Assembly: GCF_001854805.1 (NCBI RefSeq)
Contig: NZ_MBLO01000191.1
Span: forward strand, 22,726-86,725
DNA length: 64,000 nucleotides
Reading direction: 5' to 3'
From: Pseudofrankia coriaricola
GTDB taxonomy: Bacteria; Actinomycetota; Actinomycetes; Frankiales; Frankiaceae
Numbering within the stretch: the stretch's first letter is position 1; every line of letters starts with the position of its first letter. Both the position numbers and the translations under genes were made by a program. Below, piece by piece: positions 1 to 9,390 of this stretch. Below the pieces are notes generated by a model. That model saw only the letters and a list, made by a program, of their open reading frames with translations, did no database searches and was not told where the DNA came from.

Positions 1-303
1 CTCGGCGACGGCGCGCCGCCGCACGAGAAGGCGCGCGCCGACCTGCTGGTCGCCGAGGCCCGCCAGGCGGTCAAGGAGGAGGCGCCGCTCGACCGGGTCC
101 GGTCGCTGACGTCCGATCTCCAGCAGGTCTACCACGGCCTCGCCGCCCCCAGATCCGGAGCGGCCGGCCCAGGCGGTCCCACGGGGGACGCCGGGACGGG
201 CGGCCCGGCCGGCGGCCCGGGGCAGCGCGGCGCGCAGCCGCCGCCGGCTGGCGGGGCGCCCGGAGCCGACGACGTCATCGACGCCGACTTCGACCGGGGC
301 TGA
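1..303 (+). CDS. dnaK: Chaperone DnaK (Hsp70), C-terminal end only
   Basis: The window opens inside a reading frame whose last 100 codons are visible. The sequence reads as the alpha-helical lid of Hsp70 followed by a Gly/Pro-rich disordered tail and the diagnostic acidic terminus DDVIDADF near the stop. DnaK is the ATP-driven chaperone that works with GrpE and DnaJ in the cytoplasm. The stop is 4 bases before the grpE start, so this is the upstream gene of a dnaK-grpE-dnaJ-regulator operon. The ATPase and substrate-binding domains lie outside the window, so integrity of the whole gene cannot be judged. Confidence 0.93.
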   Translation, partial: LGDGAPPHEKARADLLVAEARQAVKEEAPLDRVRSLTSDLQQVYHGLAAPRSGAAGPGGPTGDAGTGGPAGGPGQRGAQPPPAGGAPGADDVIDADFDRG

Positions 304-307
304 TCCG

Positions 308-919
308 ATGATGACCACCGAGCAGGGGCGGGGAGAAGATCCGGGCCGGTTCCAGGAGGAGCCCGCCGCCGCGGAGCCGGCGGAACTGGCCCGGCGGTGG
401 CGGCAGGCCGCCGCCGACCTCGACAACCTTCGCAAACGGTTCAGCCGCGACCTCGACCGGGAACGGGACGCCGCCAGGGACGGCGCGGCCGCCGCCTGGC
501 TGCCCGTCGTCGACCACCTGGATCTCGCGCTCACCCATGCCGACGCCGACCCGCGCTCGGTCGTGGCCGGCGTCCGGGCCATCCGCAACGAGGCGCTCGG
601 CGTACTGGACCGGCTCGGCTACCGCCGCCACGAGGAGGTCGGGATGCCCTTCGACCCGGCCCGGCACAGCGCGGTGGCCCTCGTCGACCAGCCGGACGTG
701 CCGCCGGGCACGGTGGTGGCAGTGGTCCGCCCCGGCTACGGCGACGCCGAGCGGCAGCTACGCCCCGTCGCCGTCGCTGTCGCTCAGCAGCCGCCGAAGG
801 CCACCGCCGCCGAGGACGCGGCGCCCGACGGCGGCCGGGACCGCGCGCGCCCACCGCGACCGGCCGGCGGGCAACCGGGGCAGGCGGGCGGCCGTGGCGC
901 CGCCCGTCCCGCGGAGTGA
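308..919 (+). CDS. grpE: Nucleotide exchange factor GrpE
   Basis: A 203-residue protein that releases ADP from DnaK. The central part shows the usual GrpE pattern: a helix with ADLDNLRKRF (about residues 37-46), a hydrophobic stretch around LPVVDHLDLAL, then the beta domain with GMPFDPARHSAV and VVAVVRPGY. The C-terminal 50 residues are Pro/Arg/Gly-rich and look disordered, longer than in most GrpE proteins. Two ATG codons are adjacent at 308 and 311 and either could be used. It sits 4 bases after dnaK and 6 bases before the J-protein gene, in one operon. Confidence 0.93.
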   Translation: MMTTEQGRGEDPGRFQEEPAAAEPAELARRWRQAAADLDNLRKRFSRDLDRERDAARDGAAAAWLPVVDHLDLALTHADADPRSVVAGVRAIRNEALGVLDRLGYRRHEEVGMPFDPARHSAVALVDQPDVPPGTVVAVVRPGYGDAERQLRPVAVAVAQQPPKATAAEDAAPDGGRDRARPPRPAGGQPGQAGGRGAARPAE

Positions 920-925
920 CCCGCG

Positions 926-1894
926 GTGGCCCGTGACTACTACGAGGTTCTCGGCGTCGGGCGGGGCGCCAGCGCCGAGGAGATCCAGCAGGCCTACCGG
1001 CGGCTCGCCCGCCGCTACCACCCGGACGTCAACGCGGACCCGGCGGCCGAGGAACGGTTCAAGGAGGTCGGCGAGGCGTACCACGTGCTGTCCGACCCGA
1101 AGACGAGGGCGCGTTACGACCGGTTCGGCGAGGACTTCCGGCGGCTCCCAGAGGACTTCGACGAGCGGGTGGCCGCCGGAGTCGGCGCGGACACGGGCTG
1201 GGCCCGCGGCGGCGGCGGCCGGGTCCGCGGCGTCCGGGTCGGCCCAGGCGGCACGGGTGGTCCGGGGGGCTTTGGAGCGGGCGGGTTCGAGGACCTGTTC
1301 GGCGACTTCTTCGGGGCTGGCCGCGGCGCGCGAGGTGCCACGGGGCCGATCCCCGGCGCGGACCAGGAAGCCGAGCTGGCGGTGACGGTCGAGGAGGCGT
1401 ACCGGGGCGGCCGGCGGCGGGTGGCACTGGCCGGCCCGGACGGCCCGCGTAGCTACCAGGTGACCATCCCGCCCGGGGTGGTGGACGGGCAGCGCATCCG
1501 GCTGGCCGGCGAGGGCGGCCGCGGCAGCTCCGGTGGCGCGGCCGGCGACCTGTACCTGCGGGTGCGCCTCGCGCCGCACCCCCGCTATCGGCTGCGCGGC
1601 CGCGACATCTCCGTCACCCTGCCGGTCGCCCCCTGGGAGGCGGCTCTGGGCGCGACAGCCCCGGTCACGACGCCGGGCGGGGAGGTGAAGGTACACGTTC
1701 CGGCCGGCTCGTCGACGGGCCGCCGGCTGCGGCTGCGCGGCGAAGGGATGCCGAACCGTGCCGGAGCGCCCGGTGACCTGTACGCGGAGGTCAGCATCGC
1801 GGTGCCGGCGACGCTGACCGAGCGGGAAGGGGCGCTGTTCCAGGAGCTCGCGACCGTGTCGGACTTCGACCCGAGGGAGGGCCGAGCACGATGA
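926..1894 (+). CDS. cbpA: J-domain co-chaperone, CbpA type (DnaJ without zinc finger)
   Basis: A 322-residue J protein starting with GTG. The J domain occupies about residues 1-70, with the DnaK-activating HPD at 32-34 and the DYYEVLGV opening. A Gly-rich linker (about 90-150) follows, then the two C-terminal substrate-binding domains (about 155-310, with [13 protein letters not shown] and GDLYLRVRL). There are no CxxCxGxG repeats, so this is the class B/CbpA type rather than full DnaJ. It is co-transcribed with dnaK and grpE; its last 4 bases overlap the start of the next gene. Confidence 0.92.
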   Translation: MARDYYEVLGVGRGASAEEIQQAYRRLARRYHPDVNADPAAEERFKEVGEAYHVLSDPKTRARYDRFGEDFRRLPEDFDERVAAGVGADTGWARGGGGRVRGVRVGPGGTGGPGGFGAGGFEDLFGDFFGAGRGARGATGPIPGADQEAELAVTVEEAYRGGRRRVALAGPDGPRSYQVTIPPGVVDGQRIRLAGEGGRGSSGGAAGDLYLRVRLAPHPRYRLRGRDISVTLPVAPWEAALGATAPVTTPGGEVKVHVPAGSSTGRRLRLRGEGMPNRAGAPGDLYAEVSIAVPATLTEREGALFQELATVSDFDPREGRAR

Positions 1895-2316
1895 GCACCC
1901 GATCACAGGGGGCGCCACAGGTGCCGTACGGCGCGGCCGAGGGGCGCCGCTACCCGCTGGCACCGGCTCGCCCGCGGCCCGCCCTGGCCGTGGGGTCACG
2001 GCTCACGCTGGAGACCGTCGCGAGCCGTAGCGGGCTGCATCCCGACCTGGTCCGCCGGTTCGTGGCACTGAGCCTGCTGGAGGCGACCCGGGACGACCGC
2101 GGCGATCTCTGGTTCCCGCCGAGGACGCTGGCCACGATCGCGCGGATCCAACGACTGCGCGCCAGTCTCTGCCTGAACTATGCCGCGATGGGCCTCGTCC
2201 TCGACCTGCTCGACCGGATCGAGGAACTGGAGGCCGCGGCGCGCGCGGGCGCGTCGGCCATGGCGGCGCCGCCAGGTGGGCCGGCGCCCCGCGACCGGCC
2301 ACCGACGGTCCGCTAG
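1891..2316 (+). CDS. MerR-like chaperone modulator (HspR/CbpM-type)
   Basis: A 141-residue protein overlapping the J-protein gene by 4 bases (ATGA), indicating translational coupling. The middle has a MerR-like winged-helix pattern ([20 protein letters not shown], about 36-55), then a wing rich in Asp/Arg and a helix with [16 protein letters not shown]. In actinobacteria the gene after dnaK-grpE-dnaJ is normally HspR, the HAIR-site repressor of the operon; after cbpA in proteobacteria it is CbpM, which inhibits the J protein. The sequence fits either role, and I cannot separate them. It could act as a DnaK-dependent autorepressor of this operon. Confidence 0.75.
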   Translation: MSTRSQGAPQVPYGAAEGRRYPLAPARPRPALAVGSRLTLETVASRSGLHPDLVRRFVALSLLEATRDDRGDLWFPPRTLATIARIQRLRASLCLNYAAMGLVLDLLDRIEELEAAARAGASAMAAPPGGPAPRDRPPTVR

Positions 2317-2378
2317 CAGCCGCTGACGGTTCTGAACAGCCGCCCATCGGGAGGGACCGCGGACGGGCAGGAGCTCCG

Positions 2379-5300
2379 CTATCGCGGTGCGGGGCGTGGG
2401 AGTGTCGCCTCCACTCTGTTGCGTCCGCCGTGTTTTGCCCGGTATAGCGCCGTGTCGGCGAGTTCGACGAAGGCTGTCGGGTCGTCGTCGGGGGTGGGGG
2501 TGATCGCGGTGACGCCGATGCTCACGGTGACGATGTGGTCGGCGACCGGCGGGTGTGGTTCGGCGAGCTCGGCGACGGCGGAGCGGAGCCGGTGGGCGAT
2601 TCGGGTGGCGACGCGAAGGTCGGTGTCGGGCATCACGATGGCGAATTCCTCGCCGCCGTAGCGGGCGGTCAGGTCGGTGTCGCGGGTGTTGTCGCCGAGG
2701 CAGGCGGCGACGTGTTGGAGGCAGCGGTCGCCGGCGGTGTGGCCGTAGTGGTCGTTGTAGGCCTTGAAATGATCGATGTCGATCATGGCGAGCCCGATGG
2801 GTGCTGCCTGGTGCGTGGCTCGGGGCCATTCGGCGTCGAGGACCTCGTCGAGGCGCCGACGGTTGGCGAGCCCGGTCAGTGGGTCGGTGATTGTGAGCTG
2901 TTCGAGGCGCTGGTTGGCGGCCGCGAGTTGTCGGGTGCGTTCGGCGACCTTTCGCTCAAGGGATGCGTAGACCGTTGCGTTGTCGAGGGAGACGGCCAGT
3001 TGTCCGGCGATGAGCATGATTCCTTCGAGGCGTTCGGTGGTGAAGGCGCCGCGGATCATCCGGTTCTCCAGCAGCAGCATCGCCCGTAGCTCACCGCGGA
3101 TCATGATGGGAATTGCCAGCAGGGAGCAACGGTCCAGGTCGGTGAGGTAGGCGTCGCGGCGGAACCGGTCGTCGCGGGTGGCGTCCGCGATGATGACGGG
3201 TTCGTGGGTGCGTTCGGCGTACCAGACGACCGAGAGTGGAAGTAGTCGCCGCCGGCCGGCCTCCCGCAGCGAGACGGTGCTGGCGTCGCCAGCCGGCACC
3301 GACCAGTCCCGCAGCTCCTGATCGCGCAGCAGCAGGTGGACGCCGGTGGCGCCGGTCATCGTCGACAGGATGTTCACGACTCTGGCTCGTAGCCCCTCGA
3401 CGCTGGTCTCGGAGCTGAGTGCCTGGGAGGCGGCGACGACGCCGAGCAGGTCGATGGTGCCGGTGGTGATGGTGGCGCGGCGCGCGGCGGGCCGCGCCGG
3501 TGGTCGCGTGGCCGGCTGGGCGCCAGCGGGCTCGGCGCGTAGCGTCGGGTGGGCCCAGTCGAGCTGGCTGACCTTCGCGGTCGCGCCCCAGTCCAGGTAC
3601 TGGCGACGGGCGGCGTCGAGCAAGGCACTCCCGCCTGCCGCCATGCCGTGGGCGAGGTGGAACCGGGCGGCGCGTTCCAGGATCAGCGCCCGATGCCACG
3701 GGCGCGCCCGTACCGGGGCCTCGCACTGTGCCACGTCGAACGCGTACGCCGCCGCGCGGAAGTCGCCAGCGGCCCAGGCCCGCTCCGCCTCCGCCAGGCG
3801 CAGCAGGTGCAGGAAGTTGACCGGCGCGTCGGCCGCACGCCCGGCCAGCCACTCGACCGACTCGTCCAGCTCGGCCAATATCGCCTCGCGCCGGCCCATC
3901 TCTGTAGTTGTGCGGGCATGCCAGGCCAGTGCCATGGCCCGCAGCAGGTGCGCCCTCGCCACCACATAGGTCGGCCCGAGGAAAGGCAGCAATGGCATGA
4001 CGGCTTCCGTGCACTGGGCAAGCTCAGCCGGGCGATCGAGGATGGCCGCGGCGAAGGCCCGGTTGAGATGCAGGTAGGCGGTGGCGATCGGGTTGGCGGC
4101 CAGCCTGCTCAGCTTTGCCGCCTCGTCGGCCGCCGAGTCGATGGCCTCGCCGCGCAGTACCAGGGCCAGCTGGCTCCAGGTCCGCAATGACTCCTCGGCG
4201 TGGCCATTGCCGGTGCGTGTGGCGAACGCCAGCGCGGCGTCGACCTGAGCGACCAGGGCGTCCAGCGACGGCGCGCAGTCCAGCAGGTCGATTACCAGTA
4301 CGATATGGGCCCAGCACGCGCTCTGCAGATTGCCATTCTGGACAAGTTCTTCCAGCGCGTGGCGCGCCTCGGACACGTTGTCCTCGAGCGGGTCGAACCA
4401 GTGACCGGTACTGAGCACGTACAGGAACCGCGCCCGCGACATGTCCGGCTCGAAGCCGCGTTCCCGACCGACCGCGAGGATCCGCCGCAGGATGCGATAC
4501 CCGGTGCGGTAGTCCTGCCTGCGGGCGCTAGTCACGAACATGGCATGGCCGGCCGGGCCGAGCAGGGCGGGATCCGGGCCGTGCCGTGCCCACATCCGCA
4601 GCGCCTGCACGGTCAGCCAGGCCATCATCGCCTGGTCGCAGAAGTGCGCCGCGGGCATGACGGAGTCGACGACCCTGAAGGCGTCGAGCCGCGAGCGATC
4701 GGTGACTCTCGGCCGGCGCAGATCGTCGGATTCGCTGGTCTGGTCTATCCATTGATAGACCGCGTCAAGTCCGCGGTCGATCTCGGCGTCGAGATGGTCG
4801 CGGTCCGGGACGGCGAGGCCGAGCTGGCGCAGCTGGTCGAGGCCGAGCCGCATCGCCTCGCCGGTCCGGCCCCGGTTGGTGATGCTCCTGACCTGCACCA
4901 CGGTGGCGTCCGTGCGCTGCGCCGGGTGGATGCACAGCCGGGTGATGGTCTGGTAGACCTCGTCGGCGTCGTCCAACCTTCCGAGGCCATACAGGGCGGC
5001 GTGCCGGCCGGTGTGGACCGCGATCAACTGGTCGGTGTCGGTCGGGTCGATGAACGTCGCCGCCGCGGTCAGGAACCGCTCCACCAGTGGGTCGTTGCTC
5101 AGCAGTTTCGCCTCGTCGGCGGCGCGCCGGAAGAGCTTTGTCATCCGCTGCCGCTCCGCGGGGTCGTGCACGGCGTCGGCCACGGGCAGGTACTGCTCCG
5201 CCGCGACGGCGAACAACTCACCTCGGCCGGCCAGGCGTCGGGCCAGTCGCAACCGCTCGGCGCGTAGCGCCTGTGCGCCGAGGCCGCGCAGGACGGACTC

Positions 5301-7295
5301 CCGCGTCCGGTCGTGGTGAAACCGCACGCCGGGCCGGCCGTCGGACTCCCGCACCAGCAGGCCGTTGGTGAACGCGGGACCGAGCCGCCGCTCGACCTCG
5401 TCCACCGGCAGACCGGCCGCGGCCTCGAGGAGGTCCAGGTCCACCCGGCCGGCCAGGCAGGCCATCACCGCCAGCACATCCCTGGTGTTCGGCGGCAACG
5501 CGGCCACGTGCGCGGCCAGCAGTTCGGTCACGTCCACGTGCTCCAGCCGGCCGCGCAGCGTGGACTGATCCCATCGCCAGCCACGATCATCACAGACCAG
5601 TACGCCCTCGTGGCGAAGCGAGTTGAGCAGCTCCACCGTGTCGTTCGGATTGCCTCCGGTGGCTGGCGCGATCAGCCGCGCCAGCTCGGCGGCGGGCCGC
5701 GGGGCCAGGCGCAGCAGGTCGGCCACCATCCCCGCCTGACCTTCCGGCGTCAGGTTGCCCAACCGCAGGTGGTACGGACCGACCGGCTGCCGGCGCCACC
5801 GGGCGAGCATCGGGGCCAGCGGATGAGCGGTATCCACCTCGCTCTCCCGGTACGCGCCGACCATCAGCAGCCCCTCGACCTGCTCCTCGCCGCCGAGGAG
5901 CAGGTCGACGAAGCCCAGTGGCGTTCGCCCGGCCCACTGCAGGTCGTCGACGAAGAACACCACCGGCCGTTTCCGGGAAGCGATGGCGCGCAGCATCTCG
6001 AATCCGGCGCGTTGAGCTCGTACCTGCGCGGTCATCGGATCGCCCTGCGCTGGGGGGACCTTGAGCAGCGCCGCCATCTCCGGCACAACGGCGCTGATCA
6101 GTCCGGCGTTGGCTCCCAACGCCCGAAGCATCCGCTCCCGTAGCTCGACGACATAGTCCTCCGGCTCGGCCAGCAACAACCGGCCCAGTGCCCGGAACGC
6201 CTGCCGAACCGCGTCGTACTCCTGGTCCCGGCGATACTGGTCGAACTTGCCGGCCACGAACCAGCCATCGCCACCGGCCACGACGGGCCGCAGCTCGTTG
6301 ACCAGGGACGTCTTGCCCACCCCCGGTGCGCCACCGACCAGGAGCCCACGGCAGCGGCCCGCCATCGCCTCGACGAAGGCCACGCCCAGTTCGCCGATCT
6401 CCTCCCCACGCCCGGCCAGCCGGGACGGCGTCAGCGGCCACGCCGGAAGATCGTGGTCGCCGGGATGTACCGCCACGCCGCGGCCCAGCAGTGCGAGATC
6501 ATGCACCAGCCCGTCGGCGCTCTGATAGCGATCGTCTGGCTCCTTCTCCAACAGATGCATGATGATCGCCGACAGGCCGGCCGGCACCGCCGGGTTCACG
6601 GCCGACGGCGGTGCCGGTGCGCGCGCGAGATGGTCATGGATGATCCGCAGCGGTTCGCCCGTGCCGAACGGCGGCGAACCGGTCGCCAGCTCGTACAGGG
6701 TTGCCCCAACGGCGTACAGGTCGGCCCGCTGGTCGACCTGGCGACCGGTTCGGCCGGTCTGCTCCGGCGCCAGGTACGGCAACGTCCCGACGATCTCGCT
6801 GTGGTGGACGAACTCCGGCTGGACTGCCGCGAAGGTCGTAGCCAGCGCGAAGTCGATGAGGCAGGGCGTGCCCCGGTCGCCGCTCACCACGATGTTCGCG
6901 GGATTGATGTCCTGATGCACCAAACCCCGGTGATGCACCCCGGCCACGGCGCGCGCGAGCGATCCGGCCAGATCGACCAGCTCGGCCGCCGCGAGTGGCA
7001 TGGCCCGCTCGGACAGAGCTGTGCCGCCGACATCGACCAACAGGACCGACCCACCCGACGGCGGCACCCCGGCCGCCAACTGCGCGACCCCCTCGACACC
7101 GGACAGCTGCTCGAGGATCTCGACCTCATGCCGCAGCCGTCGCGGCGCGTCAGGACCCAGCGGTTCCTTCCGGATCACACTTCCGGATGGCGGCACCAGC
7201 CGCGAGACCCGGGTCCGCGCCGTCTCATGAAGCAGCTCCACTCGCGCCGCCGCAAGCGGCGGATCCCGACTCGGTCCCGTTCGCTGGAGCCCCAT
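2379..7295 (-). CDS. Giant signalling protein: Ser/Thr kinase + AAA ATPase + GAF + GGDEF diguanylate cyclase
   Basis: A 1638-residue fusion. Residues about 20-270 form a protein-kinase fold: the catalytic loop reads HQD (127-129) instead of HRD, and the Mg-binding motif reads DFA (148-150) instead of DFG. A large STAND-type ATPase follows, with Walker A GAPGVGKTS (322-330) and Walker B VVFFVDDLQW (445-454), then a long helical region. A GAF domain (about 1290-1440) leads through a coiled coil into a GGDEF domain with active-site GGEEF at 1547-1551 and the inhibitory I-site RDTD five residues before it. So c-di-GMP synthesis with product feedback looks intact, while the kinase has atypical loops. 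It is monocistronic and divergent from the ArsR-like gene. Similar kinase/ATPase/GAF scaffolds exist; the terminal output varies between them. Confidence 0.88.
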   Translation of the reverse strand: MGLQRTGPSRDPPLAAARVELLHETARTRVSRLVPPSGSVIRKEPLGPDAPRRLRHEVEILEQLSGVEGVAQLAAGVPPSGGSVLLVDVGGTALSERAMPLAAAELVDLAGSLARAVAGVHHRGLVHQDINPANIVVSGDRGTPCLIDFALATTFAAVQPEFVHHSEIVGTLPYLAPEQTGRTGRQVDQRADLYAVGATLYELATGSPPFGTGEPLRIIHDHLARAPAPPSAVNPAVPAGLSAIIMHLLEKEPDDRYQSADGLVHDLALLGRGVAVHPGDHDLPAWPLTPSRLAGRGEEIGELGVAFVEAMAGRCRGLLVGGAPGVGKTSLVNELRPVVAGGDGWFVAGKFDQYRRDQEYDAVRQAFRALGRLLLAEPEDYVVELRERMLRALGANAGLISAVVPEMAALLKVPPAQGDPMTAQVRAQRAGFEMLRAIASRKRPVVFFVDDLQWAGRTPLGFVDLLLGGEEQVEGLLMVGAYRESEVDTAHPLAPMLARWRRQPVGPYHLRLGNLTPEGQAGMVADLLRLAPRPAAELARLIAPATGGNPNDTVELLNSLRHEGVLVCDDRGWRWDQSTLRGRLEHVDVTELLAAHVAALPPNTRDVLAVMACLAGRVDLDLLEAAAGLPVDEVERRLGPAFTNGLLVRESDGRPGVRFHHDRTRESVLRGLGAQALRAERLRLARRLAGRGELFAVAAEQYLPVADAVHDPAERQRMTKLFRRAADEAKLLSNDPLVERFLTAAATFIDPTDTDQLIAVHTGRHAALYGLGRLDDADEVYQTITRLCIHPAQRTDATVVQVRSITNRGRTGEAMRLGLDQLRQLGLAVPDRDHLDAEIDRGLDAVYQWIDQTSESDDLRRPRVTDRSRLDAFRVVDSVMPAAHFCDQAMMAWLTVQALRMWARHGPDPALLGPAGHAMFVTSARRQDYRTGYRILRRILAVGRERGFEPDMSRARFLYVLSTGHWFDPLEDNVSEARHALEELVQNGNLQSACWAHIVLVIDLLDCAPSLDALVAQVDAALAFATRTGNGHAEESLRTWSQLALVLRGEAIDSAADEAAKLSRLAANPIATAYLHLNRAFAAAILDRPAELAQCTEAVMPLLPFLGPTYVVARAHLLRAMALAWHARTTTEMGRREAILAELDESVEWLAGRAADAPVNFLHLLRLAEAERAWAAGDFRAAAYAFDVAQCEAPVRARPWHRALILERAARFHLAHGMAAGGSALLDAARRQYLDWGATAKVSQLDWAHPTLRAEPAGAQPATRPPARPAARRATITTGTIDLLGVVAASQALSSETSVEGLRARVVNILSTMTGATGVHLLLRDQELRDWSVPAGDASTVSLREAGRRRLLPLSVVWYAERTHEPVIIADATRDDRFRRDAYLTDLDRCSLLAIPIMIRGELRAMLLLENRMIRGAFTTERLEGIMLIAGQLAVSLDNATVYASLERKVAERTRQLAAANQRLEQLTITDPLTGLANRRRLDEVLDAEWPRATHQAAPIGLAMIDIDHFKAYNDHYGHTAGDRCLQHVAACLGDNTRDTDLTARYGGEEFAIVMPDTDLRVATRIAHRLRSAVAELAEPHPPVADHIVTVSIGVTAITPTPDDDPTAFVELADTALYRAKHGGRNRVEATLPRPAPR

Positions 7296-7475
7296 CTGCC
7301 AACCTCACGCCGTGTCACAAACGGCTCACCCTTCCAGCCTTCCCGCGACCACGGTGACGCAACAGGGCAGCCGGACTCAGGTCGAGGCGAGCCGGATGCG
7401 GCAGCAATGATCCCCAACAGGGACTCGCCCTGGACGATCAGTGGCGTCCGGCATGTGACACGCTATCGTTTTATA

Positions 7476-7493
7476 TGTAAGAATCCTCTTACA
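7476..7493 (+). promoter_or_regulatory. Inverted-repeat operator before the ArsR-like gene
   Basis: A perfect 7-bp inverted repeat TGTAAGA-ATCC-TCTTACA lies in an unusually AT-rich patch directly before the ribosome-binding site GAAGGAGG (7497-7504) of the regulator at 7508. Its position fits autoregulation by that ArsR-like protein, but no binding is shown. Confidence 0.6.
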
Positions 7494-7507
7494 GGTGAAG
7501 GAGGGAC

Positions 7508-7858
7508 ATGACGGAGGCCCGGCCGACCGGTGACGAGCTGGTCGAGATGCTGGCGGCCCTGGCCAACCCGTTGCGGCTGCGCATCGTCGCCACGTTGGCC
7601 ACCGGTCGTGACTATGTGAGCCACCTGGCTCGGGTGATCGGCGTGAGCAGGCCGCTCATGCACATGCACCTGCAGCGTTTGGAGGCTGCCGGCCTGATCG
7701 TCGGCAGCCTGGAGCTCTCGGAAGACGGCAAAGCCATGAAGTACTACGAGGTCACCGATTTCGACCTGCGCCTGACGGCGTCCGCGCTGGCCGTCGCGGC
7801 ACGCAGCCTGACCAGCCATGACCCGGACAAGGGTCACGCACCCAAGGAGAGCTCCTGA
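7508..7858 (+). CDS. ArsR-like winged-helix transcriptional regulator
   Basis: A 116-residue DNA-binding protein. The region LAALANPLRLRIVATLATG (about 15-33) is the typical ArsR-family opening, followed by the helix-turn-helix with HLARVIGVSRPLMHMHLQRL (about 39-58) and a wing ending in KYYEV. No metal-binding Cys pair of the ArsR/SmtB type is visible, so the signal is unknown. A strong Shine-Dalgarno sequence fixes the start. Its stop overlaps the start of a small membrane-protein gene by one base; paired regulator/membrane-protein genes like this are common in actinobacteria. Confidence 0.85.
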   Translation: MTEARPTGDELVEMLAALANPLRLRIVATLATGRDYVSHLARVIGVSRPLMHMHLQRLEAAGLIVGSLELSEDGKAMKYYEVTDFDLRLTASALAVAARSLTSHDPDKGHAPKESS

Positions 7859-8139
7859 TGTATCTCGCCGAGGATGACTTCGGCGCCGGCACGGGGATTG
7901 CCGCCGCCGCGTTCATGATCGCCGCCGCCGCCGTGATCATCGCCATCCTGTGGTTCACCTTCGACTACCGCAAGACCAAGCTCCGGACCGCGCAGACGGA
8001 GGACCTGCGGCAGCTCGTCCAGCGGTTCGAGCAGCTCGCCGAGAGCTCGATGGATGCCCAGCAGCGGGTGGCCACCGACGTCGCCGAGCTCCGGGGCCGT
8101 ACGGCCTCGATCGAGAAGATCCTCAGGTCCGTCGATTAG
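7858..8139 (+). CDS. Small single-pass membrane protein with coiled coil
   Basis: A 93-residue protein: a short acidic N-terminus, one transmembrane helix (about 13-35, IAAAAFMIAAAAVIIAILW) and a cytoplasmic amphipathic/coiled-coil tail (about 45-90) rich in Glu, Gln and Arg. It is translationally coupled to the ArsR-like regulator (TGATG junction), so the two probably act together. No enzymatic motif is visible. Function unknown. Confidence 0.8.
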   Translation: MYLAEDDFGAGTGIAAAAFMIAAAAVIIAILWFTFDYRKTKLRTAQTEDLRQLVQRFEQLAESSMDAQQRVATDVAELRGRTASIEKILRSVD

Positions 8140-8427
8140 CTGGTACACGGCCACGGGCACCTCGTGGCTCTCGCCCTCTCGCCTGGCCAAGCCCGGAGCT
8201 CGCCCAGGACATCCGGGCACACTCCGCACCGCACCCCCAGCTACCCGTCCACCTCGTCCAGGTCGCGGCCTGGGTCACCGAGCAGCGGCTGCGCCAACGC
8301 TTGTGAAGGCTCGGTCAATTGCCCGATGCCCGCGCCCGTTATCCGTGCTAGCAGGGAGATCGAGCCGGCGGCGTGCCGGTAGTTTGACCGATGGCCGGCC
8401 CCGTGCGGCAGTCCTAGCGTCCACCCC

Positions 8428-9249
8428 ATGTCACGCGCTTCGAGGCTTGCGCCCCTGCCCGCGGCGGGCGAACAGCCGCCGCGCGCGGTGCTGCGTACCC
8501 TGACCGTCCCGTCCCGCTTCTGCGGGCCGCCCGACAGCGCCAACGGTGGCTACGTGGGCGGTCGCCTCGCCGGGTACCTCGACGGCCCGGCTACGGTCAC
8601 CCTGCGCCGACCGCCGCCGCTGGCCACACCCATGACCGTCGAGGCCGGCGCCGAGGGTTCGGTACGCATCCGTCACGCTGGCACGTTCATAGCCGAGGCC
8701 GCGCCCGCCCAGGACCGCCCGGCGCTGCGCGTACCCGACACCGTCTCGATGGCCGAAGCACGTGCGGCAGAGGGCCACTCGCGATACTTCCAACGTCCGG
8801 AGTTTCCGACCTGCTTCGTCTGCGGCACTCGCCGTGGGCGAGGCGACGGCCTGCGTATCTTCCCTGGGCTCGTACGCGGCCGGCCCCTGTGGGCGGCGCC
8901 ATGGACACCGGATGCCTCGTTGGCGGCCGGCGGCCCGAGCGTGCGCCCGGAGATCGCCTGGGCGGCACTGGACTGTCCCAGTGGGATCGCCGCCATCGAA
9001 GCCCATGACATCAGCGAGGATGCCGCCATCCTGCTCGGCCAGATGACCGTCAACGTGGCCTCACTGCCGGCGGTCGGACACGAGTACCAGGTGGTCGCCT
9101 GGTCGATCAGACGTGAGGGCCGCAAGCTGATCGCCGGCTCGGCCCTGCTGGTGCAGGGTGGCGAGGTGCTCGCGGTGGCCAGGACGGTGTGGCTCACCGT
9201 GCAGCGCCCGGTCCCGAGGATGACCGTGGGCGCGGAAGCGGCGTCATGA
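8428..9249 (+). CDS. Hotdog-fold (thioesterase-like) protein with CxxC
   Basis: A 273-residue protein with the layout of actinobacterial tandem-hotdog acyl-thioesterase-like proteins: an N-terminal half with PPDSANGGYVGGRLAGYL, and a C-terminal half with AALDCPSGIAAIE and beta strands. The link between them carries C129-x2-C132 (CFVCGTRRGRGDGLRIFPG), the characteristic CxVCGxxxxxGL signature of this group. Substrate unknown; likely an acyl-CoA-handling role. It starts at an ATG 32 bases after the nearest candidate GTG and shows no clear operon partner. Downstream sequence is a gene remnant. Confidence 0.75.
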   Translation: MSRASRLAPLPAAGEQPPRAVLRTLTVPSRFCGPPDSANGGYVGGRLAGYLDGPATVTLRRPPPLATPMTVEAGAEGSVRIRHAGTFIAEAAPAQDRPALRVPDTVSMAEARAAEGHSRYFQRPEFPTCFVCGTRRGRGDGLRIFPGLVRGRPLWAAPWTPDASLAAGGPSVRPEIAWAALDCPSGIAAIEAHDISEDAAILLGQMTVNVASLPAVGHEYQVVAWSIRREGRKLIAGSALLVQGGEVLAVARTVWLTVQRPVPRMTVGAEAAS

Positions 9250-9271
9250 CGGTGCGGCGCGCTGTGGGGCT

Positions 9272-9390
9272 CACGCCCGTGGAGACCCGGCGGAGGTCAT
9301 CGTCAAGGCCGCGGTGCTGGCCGAGGAGCTGGGGTACGAGAGCTTCAGTTTCACCGGCTGGTCTCGGTGCTGTCCGGCTCGATGTCCACG
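9272..9390 (+). pseudogene. Remnant of a luciferase-like (F420/flavin) oxidoreductase
   Basis: A short in-frame stretch at about 9281-9362 reads GDPAEVIVKAAVLAEELGYE followed by SFSFTG. This resembles the N-terminal segment of luciferase-like (LLM class) monooxygenases, where a helix ending LAEELGYxS precedes a beta strand. Frame is lost immediately after, with a stop at about 9391, and nothing recognisable follows up to 9586. I read it as a decayed or truncated gene. Identification rests on about 26 residues only. Confidence 0.4.
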
